In this document: positions 26,722-35,044 of the stretch, in pieces | How the letters are laid out: each line of letters begins with the position of its first letter | Numbering within the stretch: position 1 is the stretch's first letter | Source: Saprospiraceae bacterium | GTDB taxonomy: Bacteria; Bacteroidota; Bacteroidia; Chitinophagales; Saprospiraceae | Length of the DNA stretch: 64,000 nucleotides | NCBI GenBank assembly: GCA_016714765.1 | Contig: JADKCF010000043.1 | Location: forward strand, 115,712-179,711 | Direction: 5' to 3' | Made by a program: the position numbers and the translations under genes | The notes under the pieces: generated by a model | The model's database searches: none | Told to the model about the DNA's origin: nothing | What the model saw: only the letters and a program-made list of their open reading frames with translations

Positions 26722-28355
26722 ATGAGTACAAAGGATCTGGAGTTTAATAAAAATGAAGACGCCATGTTGATTTCCATAGGAGAATTAAATAAAAAGCTGG
26801 AAAAAATCAACCTGGGAGGAGGTAAAGACCGAATAGACAAACAGCATGAAGAAAACAAATTGACTGCTCGAGAAAGAGTCCAATATCTGATAGATAAAGA
26901 GAGTACCTTTTTTGAGTTGGGTGCATTTGCCGGTTATGAGATGTACAAAGAACATGGTGGTTGTCCCGCAGGAGGGGTAGTGACAGGACTGGGTAGGGTA
27001 GAAGGAAGACTAGTGATGATAGTTGCCAATGATGCTACCGTAAAAGCCGGAGCATGGTTTCCTATCACCGGCAAAAAAACCTCAGAGCTCAGGAGATTGC
27101 AATGGAAAACAGAATTCCGATCATTTATCTTGTGGATAGTGCCGGTGTATATTTGCCCATGCAGGACGAGATATTTCCGGACAAGGAACACTTCGGAAGA
27201 ATATTCAGAAATAACGCAAGGTTGTCATCTATGGGAGTCCCTCAAATTGCTGCTATCATGGGAAGTTGTGTAGCAGGAGGAGCTTATCTGCCGATCATGT
27301 CAGACGAAGCCCTCATTGTGGAAGGCTCAGGTTCTATTTTTTTGGCTGGACCATATTTGGTCAAAGCAGCAATAGGGGAGGACGTAGACCTCGAAACCCT
27401 GGGTGGAGCCAGAACACATTGTGAAATTTCCGGAGTGACTGATTATAAGATGCCTGATGATAAAACTTGTCTGGATACAATTCGAAAACTTGTCTCAAAA
27501 ATGGGACAACAGGATAAAGCCGGCTTTGACAGAATAAAATCTGCCTTACCTAAATTAAGTCCTTCTGAGATTCCGGGTATTTTCCCAGAAAATCCCACTA
27601 AGCCCTACGATATGCTGGAGATATTGAAGAGAATTGTGGACGTTTCAGATCTGATTCAGTATAAAGCGGACTATGGGAAATCTATCATTTGCGCATATGC
27701 AAGGATCGATGGTTGGGCTGTCGGCATTGTGGCTAATCAGAGATTGGTTGTTAAAAATGCAGCCGGTGAAATGCAATTTGGAGGAGTGATATATTCTGAT
27801 TCTGCTGATAAAGCAACCCGTTTTATCATGAATTGTAACCAAAAGAAGATTCCATTGATTTTCTTGCATGATGTAACCGGTTTTATGGTAGGAAAACGGT
27901 CTGAACATGGCGGAATCATCAAGGATGGTGCAAAAATGGTCAATGCAGTGGCCAATTCCACAGTTCCCAAATTTACAATAATTATAGGTAACTCTTTTGG
28001 AGCCGGCAATTATGCCATGTGCGGAAAGGCTTATGACCCAAGATGGATACTGGCATGGCCTTCAGCAAAAATTGCGGTGATGGGAGGCACACAAGCTGCC
28101 AAAGTCCTCACCCAGATACAGGTATCTACACTCAGGAAAAAAGGTGCTGCACCTGATCCGGCCGGAGAACAAAAATTGTTTGAAGATATAAAGGCAAAAT
28201 ATGATGAACAAACGTCGCCATACTATGCAGCCGCCAGACTTTGGGTAGATGCTATCATAGATCCACGACGGACTAGAGAGTTTATTTCTGCGGGTATTGA
28301 AATGTCAAATAATGGCATTGTGGAAAAATTTAATCCCGGTATTCTACAAACTTAA
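26722..28355 (+). CDS. acyl-CoA carboxylase carboxyltransferase (beta) subunit, methylcrotonyl-CoA carboxylase type, frameshifted
   Basis: Biotin-dependent carboxyltransferase of 544 residues after repair. The N-terminal half has TARERVQYLIDKESTFFELG and CPAGGVVTGLGRVEGR. The acyl-CoA site includes YLVDSAGVYLPMQDEIFPDK, GVPQIAAIMGSCVAGGAYLP and GSIFLAGPYLVKAAIGE, which resemble methylcrotonyl-CoA carboxylase beta (leucine breakdown) more than PccB, judged from memory. The C-terminal half has FLHDVTGFMVGKRSEHGGII and GNSFGAGNYAMCGKAYDPR. The frame breaks in A7 at 27073-27079; one more A gives FPITGKKNLRAQEIAMENR. No biotin carboxylase or biotin-carrier subunit is adjacent, so its partner must be encoded elsewhere. 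The last bases overlap the convergent TlpA-like gene by 4. Confidence 0.9.
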
Positions 28356-29766
28356 GAGGAGCCTTTAAGCGCATTTTCGAGTTCTATTTCTATTTCTTTT
28401 TTGGATGATGGTCTTGGTGCGTTGGCATTAAAAATATTGCCATTTTTGTCTAATATGATGAATCTTGGAATTCCATTGATTTTATAATCACTGACAATTT
28501 TTGAACTCCATGCATTATCAGCCACAAGTTGGATGCCTTTCATCTTTTTTTGGTTGACCATCGTCTTCCATGCATTTTTATCCTGATCTATAGAAATGCT
28601 TACAAATTCTATATCTTTTTGAGCAGCGAATGACTTCTGCAGTTCTTCCAATGCTGGTAGTTCTCTAAGACAAGGACCACACCATGTAGCCCAGATATCA
28701 ATGTAGACGACTTTTCCTCTAAGATTATCAACACTTACATTTTTACCAGCAGGTGTCAAGTATTCCCAGCTGGGTGCAGGTTTACCTTTTATCAGGTGTT
28801 TCCATTGATCATACAAAGCATTTATCTCATTTCTGAATTCAACATTTGTTTCAAGTTTTTGGAAATCATCTATACATAATGCAGCATCATTGACAGACAA
28901 TTCAAGGGTTTCTTTCATTAAGTGATAATACAGATATTCTTTGACTTTACCATCCTGAAATTTTTTGCTGATATTATTAAATTTTCTGACAGATAGCGGG
29001 AGTTCACTATGTGCTGTATCTGTTGAAGTTTTGAATTCCAGATATACAGGTAAAAAATTTTGGTACGAAGGAATCATCATGTTATCCTTAGAATCCACTT
29101 CCAGGTTTTGTAAAAGCTATCATACGTATCAGACAGTTTTATAGCACTGCCCGGATATAGATACTCGTAATATGTAGGATAATTCATTTTTATAATAGCC
29201 GCATCATATACAATCTGTTCAGAAATCATTTCTGCAAACAACTCGTCAAAAGGTCCGTTTTCTTTTTGATAAGTTTGCTGATCACTAACAAATTCGTCAT
29301 TTCTTTTTTCTACTGATGTCATGAATTCTTCTTCCTTCTGGCCAAAAAAAGATTGGAAATCCTGAGGCTCAGTTTTCAACTTTAAGTTTTCGTATTCGAC
29401 AAGATAATTGTTTTCATTGGCGTGATCACCTTTGAACTGAGCACCATGATTTAAGTTCCTTACATCAGCTGTAAGTGAAATTCTATCTCCGGGGACTATG
29501 AATACATGAAGTCTCTGGTCACCTACAACCAAGCTGTAAATGCCTGCATTTTTCAACTCTGCCTGAATAAAAAACTTACCCGAAGGGTCAATGGTGCTTT
29601 TTATCTCACCGTCACCCGACAATACTATTATCGGCACTTCAGATGAAGTGAGCTGACCTTCTATTATAGTTGTGGTAGGTCTGTAGGTATGGCTATTGTT
29701 TTTACACCCCAACCAAATGAAGGATAATAAAATAAGAAACCAAGATGTCCTGATGATATGCTGCAT
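28352..29766 (-). CDS. TlpA-like thioredoxin lipoprotein with DUF4369-like N-terminal domain, frameshifted
   Basis: Periplasmic lipid-anchored thiol:disulfide protein of 471 residues after repair. The signal peptide ends in a lipobox (LGCKNNS, Cys21). The N-terminal beta domain (about 30-110: IIEGQLTSSEVPIIVLSG, GKFFIQAELKNAGIYSLVV) looks like DUF4369, common in Bacteroidota TlpA relatives. A helical middle follows. The C-terminal thioredoxin fold holds the redox CxxC in WATWCGPCLREL and the cis-Pro loop INGIPRFIILD. The frame breaks at TT 29099-29100 (plus strand); one more base gives FYKTWKVDSKDNMM. A role in periplasmic reduction, such as cytochrome c maturation, is suggested by the family only. 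Confidence 0.88.
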
Positions 29767-29860
29767 TTAACTCGTTCGGAATTTTTTGAACTGTAAAATT
29801 ACGTGTAATATTCATAACATCATCTACATTGTAGCTCCCATGCCAATGGATTAACAAAGA

Positions 29861-30559
29861 TTAACAAGAACTACGCATCATGATGAGCCCAGCAAGGCCT
29901 GCTGTTTCGGTTCGCAACCTGGCTGTGCCCAAAGTTACTGACTGATACCCGGCATTCGTAGCATACCTGATCTCTTCAGCTGTAAAATCACCTTCGGGAC
30001 CAATCATTAATATCCTTGATTTTTGATTATCCTGAGCACTTGTTAAATGTTGAGTGGGTCCATCACAGTAAGCAATAAATTTCTGATCATATTTCGAAGT
30101 TACTAAATCCACATAAGCCTTGACATCTTTTGTAATGTGCATGACGGGCAGATGTACATTTAGCGATTGTTTCATGGCAGAAACCATAATTTTTTTCAAC
30201 CTTTGTTCATTGATGGACTTTTTTTCAGTACGCTGTGCATTATAAAAGTAGATTTCCGAAATACCAATTTCAACTGCTTTTTCTATAAACCATTCTATGC
30301 GTGCCGCATTTTTTGTAGGAGATATTGCAATACTTGTTTTTGGCAGAATAGACTGATGATAGCTTTTTTCGACAACCTGACATAATGTGCTCACTTTAGT
30401 GATGTTTTTTATTGCGCAGGAAAAAATATGGCCCAAACCATCAGTGATCATGATGATATCGTTTACCTGTTTTCTCAAAACTTTAGTACAATGAATGTGG
30501 TCATCTTCTGTTAGGGTTATGTTTTGTCCGGCAATATCTGTCGAATAAAAGAGTATCAT
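29861..30559 (-). CDS. rsmE: 16S rRNA (uracil-1498-N3)-methyltransferase RsmE
   Basis: SPOUT-class methyltransferase that modifies U1498 of 16S rRNA in the 30S subunit. The ATG at 30559 (MILFYSTD) matches the usual M-x-L/R-F-Y start of the family better than the ATG at 30577. The N-terminal PUA-like part contains DDHIHCTKVLRKQVND. The SPOUT part contains KNAARIEWFIEKAVEIGI, QRTEKKSINEQR and the knot with the SAM-binding loop: LMIGPEGDFTAEEI and VTLGTARLRTETAGLAGLI. The length of 232 residues is normal. The gene is single and divergent from rseP. Confidence 0.95.
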   Translation of the reverse strand: MILFYSTDIAGQNITLTEDDHIHCTKVLRKQVNDIIMITDGLGHIFSCAIKNITKVSTLCQVVEKSYHQSILPKTSIAISPTKNAARIEWFIEKAVEIGISEIYFYNAQRTEKKSINEQRLKKIMVSAMKQSLNVHLPVMHITKDVKAYVDLVTSKYDQKFIAYCDGPTQHLTSAQDNQKSRILMIGPEGDFTAEEIRYATNAGYQSVTLGTARLRTETAGLAGLIMMRSSC

Positions 30560-30627
30560 TAAAACTAAATTTACCATAAAGTTATGTTATATTTTTTAAA
30601 GTATAGTGCCATTCTTTAATATTAAAC

Positions 30628-30635
30628 TAAATTTG
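30628..30635 (+). promoter_or_regulatory. -7 promoter box (TAAATTTG) for rseP
   Basis: TAAATTTG fits TAnnTTTG, 82 bases before the rseP ATG. It would drive rseP-hscB. Confidence 0.4.
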
Positions 30636-30717
30636 CGCGCTTTTAAATTAAACTTTTTCGAAATAAAGTTCGTTTACTTGTTTCATAACTAATAATATTT
30701 GAAATAAAATTCCTAAA

Positions 30718-32037
30718 ATGGATATAGTCGTTCTAGCGTTACAATTAATTTTAAGTTTGTCTATTCTGGTGGTTCTTCATGAGTTTGGTCATTATTTACC
30801 TGCTATTTGGTTCAAAACAAGAGTAGAGAAGTTCTATTTATTTTTCGACCCATACTTTTCTTTATTTAAGAAAAAAATCGGCGATACTGAGTGGGGTATA
30901 GGTTGGATTCCTTTCGGAGGTTACGTCAAAATATCAGGTATGATAGACGAAAGCATGGATAAAGAACAAATGAAACAACCTGCTCAGCCCTGGGAATTTA
31001 GGTCTAAGAAAGCCTGGCAGCGCTTGATTATTATGGTCGGTGGTGTTACTGTCAATTTTTTGCTTGGAATATTTATATTTTCAATGATGATATTTTATTG
31101 GGGTGAGAGCTATATTAAAATAGAGGATGCGAAGTATGGAATGGCCGTAGATTCAATGGGTATGGAGTTAGGATTAAAAGATGGCGACAAGGTGCTTTCT
31201 GCAGGTGGTGTAGCCTTAAAAAAATTTAATGCAGGCCTTGTGAGTAAAGAAATCATTATTAATGAAGCCAAAGAAATAGAAATAGAAAGAGATGGAAAAC
31301 CTATGACCCTGCAAGTTCCTGCGGAGTTAGTTTCCAAACTTACAAAATACGAAAACAAGAGCAAATCACTCTTTTATCCTAGAATACCCATGAACGTCAT
31401 GGATGTAGACACATCAGGAATGGCAGCAAAGGCTGGCATCACAAAAGGTGCCAATATCATAGCAGTAAATGGAACTCCTATCACTTACCAGCATGAATTC
31501 AGAAGAGCTCTGCAAACTGCAAAGGGCAGTGAAGCTGATATTTCTATGGTTTCAGGACAGGATACAATTGTCAGGAAAGTAACAGTTTCTGACAAAGGAA
31601 CCATAGGTATAGCTATGCAACAACTGCCTGTGTCTGTCGAAAAATTTGGCCTGATGCCATCTTTTGCAAAAGGAAGTAAAATGGCAGTTAACTTTTTAGG
31701 TGATCAGCTGAAAGCTTTTGGACAGATATTTTCAGGTAAAATCAAAGCCAAAGATTCGCTGGGAAGTGTTTTTTCTATCGCTTCTATGTTTGATTCCACC
31801 TGGGACTGGAGAGTTTTTTGGAACATCACGGCCAGTTTATCGATACTGCTTGCTTTTTTCAATCTATTGCCAATTCCGGCTCTCGACGGGGGATATGTTG
31901 TATTCCTGCTTTGGGAGGTTATCACAGGTAAAGTGGCAAGTGACAGATTTATGGAGGTGGTCAACTATGCAGGATTTATTCTTTTAATGGGATTAATGCT
32001 CTTTGCTATTGGATTGGATATTTCCAGGTGGTTTTAA
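30718..32037 (+). CDS. rseP: RIP metalloprotease RseP (site-2 protease)
   Basis: Intramembrane zinc protease that cleaves membrane anti-sigma factors and signal peptide remnants. 439 residues. The first helix carries the zinc motif HEFGH (residues 21-25), followed by WIPFGGYVKISGM. Two PDZ domains occupy about 125-290 (MGMELGLKDGDKVLSAGGVA; MAAKAGITKGANIIAVNGTP). The C-terminal membrane part carries the third zinc ligand in the LDG motif, NLLPIPALDGGYVVF, with a Tyr where many homologues have His or Met. It could process the FecR-type anti-sigma factor at 15-16 kb, as RseP-like proteases do in other bacteria; this is inference. hscB follows after 9 bases, so they are probably cotranscribed. 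Confidence 0.96.
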   Translation: MDIVVLALQLILSLSILVVLHEFGHYLPAIWFKTRVEKFYLFFDPYFSLFKKKIGDTEWGIGWIPFGGYVKISGMIDESMDKEQMKQPAQPWEFRSKKAWQRLIIMVGGVTVNFLLGIFIFSMMIFYWGESYIKIEDAKYGMAVDSMGMELGLKDGDKVLSAGGVALKKFNAGLVSKEIIINEAKEIEIERDGKPMTLQVPAELVSKLTKYENKSKSLFYPRIPMNVMDVDTSGMAAKAGITKGANIIAVNGTPITYQHEFRRALQTAKGSEADISMVSGQDTIVRKVTVSDKGTIGIAMQQLPVSVEKFGLMPSFAKGSKMAVNFLGDQLKAFGQIFSGKIKAKDSLGSVFSIASMFDSTWDWRVFWNITASLSILLAFFNLLPIPALDGGYVVFLLWEVITGKVASDRFMEVVNYAGFILLMGLMLFAIGLDISRWF

Positions 32038-32046
32038 CCATTTTGT

Positions 32047-32583
32047 ATGAGTCTACCGAAAGAATATTTTACTCTTTTTGGCATACCTGCCAGTTTTTCT
32101 CCTGATTTGGGTCACCTCAAAAAACAGTATTATAAGCTAAGCAGGTCTTATCATCCTGATTATCATACACACCTTGAAAAAGCCAAGCAAGACGAAATAC
32201 TGGAGCAATCGGGATTAATCAATACAGCTTATAAAGTTTTATCTGACGAATACGAACGTACTAAATACATTCTTCAATTGTACAACATACTCGAAGATTC
32301 GGCCAATGAACCGCTTTCTCAGAGTTTTCTGATGGAGATGATGGACATAAATGAAGAGATTTTTGATTTGAAGATGAAGTTTGATCAAACTTCGTATGAA
32401 AAAATTTTGTCTGAATTGGATCTATTAGAAAAAGCTCTGCAACAACAAAAGGAGCAGCTATTTTCTGACTTTGAAGTTCAACCAGACAATATGGCCACAC
32501 TCCTTAAAATCAAAGATTTTTATTTAAAATCTAAATATCTTTTGCGTATTCGCGAAAATCTTTCTACATTTGCAGGCCTTTAG
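32047..32583 (+). CDS. hscB: HscB-like J-domain co-chaperone for Fe-S cluster assembly
   Basis: 178 residues. The N-terminal J domain (about 5-75) has YFTLFGIPASFSPD, the HPD motif (residues 36-38) that stimulates Hsp70 ATPase, and NTAYKVLSDEYERTKYIL. The C-terminal three-helix domain (about 85-175), which in HscB binds the scaffold IscU, has FLMEMMDINEEIFD, the classic Phe/Leu-Met-Glu motif. No other isc or suf gene is near; here it follows rseP by 9 bases. A generic DnaJ protein is less likely given the C-terminal domain. Confidence 0.9.
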   Translation: MSLPKEYFTLFGIPASFSPDLGHLKKQYYKLSRSYHPDYHTHLEKAKQDEILEQSGLINTAYKVLSDEYERTKYILQLYNILEDSANEPLSQSFLMEMMDINEEIFDLKMKFDQTSYEKILSELDLLEKALQQQKEQLFSDFEVQPDNMATLLKIKDFYLKSKYLLRIRENLSTFAGL

Positions 32584-32604
32584 AAAAGATCTAATGGATT
32601 CATT

Positions 32605-32688
32605 GCCGAAGTGGTGGAATTGGTAGACACGCTGGACTCAAAATCCAGTGCTAGCAATAGTGTGCGGGTTCGAGTCCCGCCTTCGGTA
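32605..32688 (+). tRNA. tRNA-Leu (anticodon CAA)
   Basis: GCCGAAG acceptor arm pairs with CTTCGGT, discriminator A at 32688. D arm, anticodon stem CTGGA/TCCAG with loop CTCAAAA giving anticodon CAA (reads UUG), a long variable arm typical of leucine tRNAs, and a T arm with GGTTCGAGTCC. CCA is not encoded. A terminator follows directly. Confidence 0.96.
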
Positions 32689-32691
32689 CAT

Positions 32692-32730
32692 AAAAAAAGC
32701 CTGACTTCCTTAGGAATGTCAGGCTTTTTT
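32692..32730 (+). terminator. rho-independent terminator after tRNA-Leu
   Basis: AAAGCCTGAC pairs with GTCAGGCTTT, loop of about 12 bases, then a T run. The upstream A run means it could also work for the convergent lipoprotein gene. Confidence 0.88.
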
Positions 32731-32774
32731 ATGCTTATAGAATAAACTTTTTTCCAAGTTTCATCACTTGGATT

Positions 32775-33386
32775 TTATTTTTTTGTTTTGGACGCAAAGT
32801 TTTTATTGACTTCTGCTACAATTTGCTCTGCTGCTTTTACCATTTTTTCTTCATTGAGAGAAGTAAGGTTGAAAGCAAGCATAAACAAATAATCATTGCC
32901 TAGATTCCAGTAAAACCTGGATTGATCAAATGAATACGCCCCCAATGAACCTGCAGAAGAAAATCTTTTAAACTTAGTAGGAACACCTGCACCCAAAACT
33001 GTTTCACCTTCATTGAGTTTTGATGTTACAAACTGTGAAATGTATTGAGGGTATTCATCGTATACTGGATTGGTTTGTATTTGAATGAGAATCCCTGCAT
33101 TGGGTGTAGAAGGATCATCCCACTGGAAAAAACATGATTTTGTCTTATCAGTCGTGGGATCATTGGACTCTTTGATATTGACTCCACCGGCAGTCACATT
33201 AAGTATCGCCTGCAATGCCTCTTTTGTTATCATTTCACATGCGTTTGGCACGGTCAAATTAGCAGGATCAGTAGGCGTGGCTTTATTCTGCTCGATCATT
33301 GCATCAATTTCTGCTTGTGAATTTTTATTGTCATTTTTACAACTTACTGCAAAAGCCAGTACCATAACGAAGAAAAAGTATTTCAT
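32775..33386 (-). CDS. hypothetical lipoprotein
   Basis: 203 residues with a lipoprotein signal peptide (MKYFFFVMVLAFAVSC, lipid-anchor Cys16). A polar linker of about 25 residues follows. The mature part has a first Cys in VPNACEMITKEALQAIL and a second in KSCFFQWDDP, an arrangement seen in several small exported proteins (the opening resembles DUF3558-like lipoproteins, but I am not sure). The C-terminal half is alpha/beta with a final helix rich in Lys. No function can be given. It stands alone. Confidence 0.7.
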   Translation of the reverse strand: MKYFFFVMVLAFAVSCKNDNKNSQAEIDAMIEQNKATPTDPANLTVPNACEMITKEALQAILNVTAGGVNIKESNDPTTDKTKSCFFQWDDPSTPNAGILIQIQTNPVYDEYPQYISQFVTSKLNEGETVLGAGVPTKFKRFSSAGSLGAYSFDQSRFYWNLGNDYLFMLAFNLTSLNEEKMVKAAEQIVAEVNKNFASKTKK

Positions 33387-33503
33387 TTAATTAAAGTTTA
33401 GTTATATAATCTTTGTGATTTAAAAACACAAAAATAGTGTATTTCTATTATTTTATTGATGATAATATATGATTATTTTATTATTTGTTTATGACATTCA
33501 TTT

Positions 33504-34194
33504 TCAACCGAGCAAGAGCAACATAGGAGAGTGATCAGAATACCTTGACTCTCTCCAGTCATGAATATATCTGCAATCCTGCATGACCGGCAACAGAGAT
33601 TCATGCATATACGTATGATCATACCTGTAGCCATTTCCCTGATGGCTGTACCAGCTGTATTCTTTAGCTTCCAGATGCTTGTGTCTGAATGCATCTTTGT
33701 ACCCTTGAGCATCAAGAGCTTTGAGCTTATCTTCATACCAGAAAGAACTGCCTTCCTGATCAATACGGTTCAAGCCGCTATTAAAATCACCTGCAATGAT
33801 GTACGGTTTTTCGGCCTGTTGTACATGTTTGAGTATATAGTCAAATAGAACATGCTTTTTTTTTCAGGAGGTACACACCCATAATGCTGAACACCTCAAA
33901 ATGAACACTCAAAATACTACCTGAAAATACAGGATCTGAGAGGGGATGTATCTGATTACTGCATGCCATTAACGAGGCTATCAATACACTGTTTTCATCT
34001 CTTGGTGCGTCAGTGACAAACTGATGCCTGTAGCCATGTTTCAATAATCCTAAACGTATTGCTGCACCACTGTCATTATTTCTGAATTCTGAAAGGATAC
34101 ACACAGTAGGCTTCAGATCGCCTATATGCTGTAATAATTGCATAGCCCTGCTTCCACCGCCCTGAAGTATATTCCACGATAATATTGTAAACAT
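33504..34194 (-). CDS. endonuclease/exonuclease/phosphatase (EEP) family protein in the NHEJ operon, frameshifted
   Basis: 229 residues after repair. It begins FTILSWNILQGGG with the Asn of the family's first motif. The central IIAGDFNSGLNRID carries the GDFN motif and the end carries SRYSDHSPMLL with the catalytic Asp-His of SDH. These are the metal-binding and catalytic residues of exonuclease III/DNase I-like enzymes. The break lies in the T9 run at 33856-33864 (plus strand); eight bases give GVYLLKKKHVLFDYILK. Ku ends only 13 bases upstream and ligD precedes Ku, so a role in trimming or repairing DNA ends is suggested by context. Phosphodiesterases of other substrates share the fold, so DNA as substrate is not proven. 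Confidence 0.85.
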
Positions 34195-34207
34195 TATTTT
34201 AGCGTGT

Positions 34208-34996
34208 TTATGCTCCTTTCTTTAATTTGGCTTCTTCAATGCTGCGTTTTAATGCTTCCATTATATCCACTACCGGTACGCTCTCTTCTTTACTATCTAT
34301 ACTGACGATTTCTTTGCCTGATACTTTTTGCTGGACCAAATTTAAAACTGCATCCCTGTAATGATCTAAAAAAACGACTTCTGAAAAAGGCTTAACCATA
34401 GAGTTGATGAGAGTATTGGCTAAGTTTAACTGGGCATCGTCTACCGGAGTAGGTTTGACGTCTGGTATTTCACTGATATTACGGACCTCATATGGATATC
34501 TTATTTTGTACATAATGATACCATCTTTTTCGGGCATGAGCAGCACCACGTCTTCTCTTTCCCGGAGCACTATTCTGCCCACACCAGCTTTGCCGGACTG
34601 AAGCAAGGCATGTTTTAGAAGGTTGTAGGTAGGATTGGCTATTTCACCATTGGGACCTATAAAATACAAGGCTTCATATCTGGAAGGATGTACCTCACTT
34701 ATGTCAACAAAAGCCTCTATATCGATTACTTTGGTACTTTTAAGCTTGATCGTCTCCAGTTCCTCTTTTTTAAATACCACAAACCTTTCAGATTCATATT
34801 CATATCCTTTGACGATATTGCCAAAAGGCACCTCTTCCTGACAAGAAGAACAGACTTTTTTATAATTGATCTTCCCGTTATCTTTATCATGCAATTGCTT
34901 GAAAGACAGTTCGTTTTCAGCTTCCAGCCCATTGAATATGACCACAGGTATGGTGACCAATGAAAAACGTATATGACCTTTCCAAATCGAGCGCAT
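34208..34996 (-). CDS. ku: Ku protein (non-homologous end joining)
   Basis: Bacterial Ku forms a homodimeric ring on double-strand break ends and recruits LigD. 262 residues with the standard N-terminus (MRSIWKGHIRFSLVTIPVVI), the bridge region (KKVCSSCQEEVPFGNIVKGY, then RFVVFKKEELETIK), and the core HALLQSGKAGVGRIVLRERE. The C-terminal tail after about residue 235 is short and Lys-rich (LKRSIEEAKLKKGA), as in minimal bacterial Ku. It lies 48 bases after ligD and 13 bases before the EEP nuclease gene on the same strand, so the three form an operon. Confidence 0.97.
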   Translation of the reverse strand: MRSIWKGHIRFSLVTIPVVIFNGLEAENELSFKQLHDKDNGKINYKKVCSSCQEEVPFGNIVKGYEYESERFVVFKKEELETIKLKSTKVIDIEAFVDISEVHPSRYEALYFIGPNGEIANPTYNLLKHALLQSGKAGVGRIVLREREDVVLLMPEKDGIIMYKIRYPYEVRNISEIPDVKPTPVDDAQLNLANTLINSMVKPFSEVVFLDHYRDAVLNLVQQKVSGKEIVSIDSKEESVPVVDIMEALKRSIEEAKLKKGA

Positions 34997-35044
34997 ATTA
35001 ATATTTTTTTGATTTATTTATATTGTTACAATTATATTGCCAAT

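Noticed and set aside
33473..33763. Separate 96-residue gene overlapping the EEP gene
   Set aside because: It is in a different frame from the conserved GDFN and SDH motifs and has no start signal; a shadow of the EEP gene.
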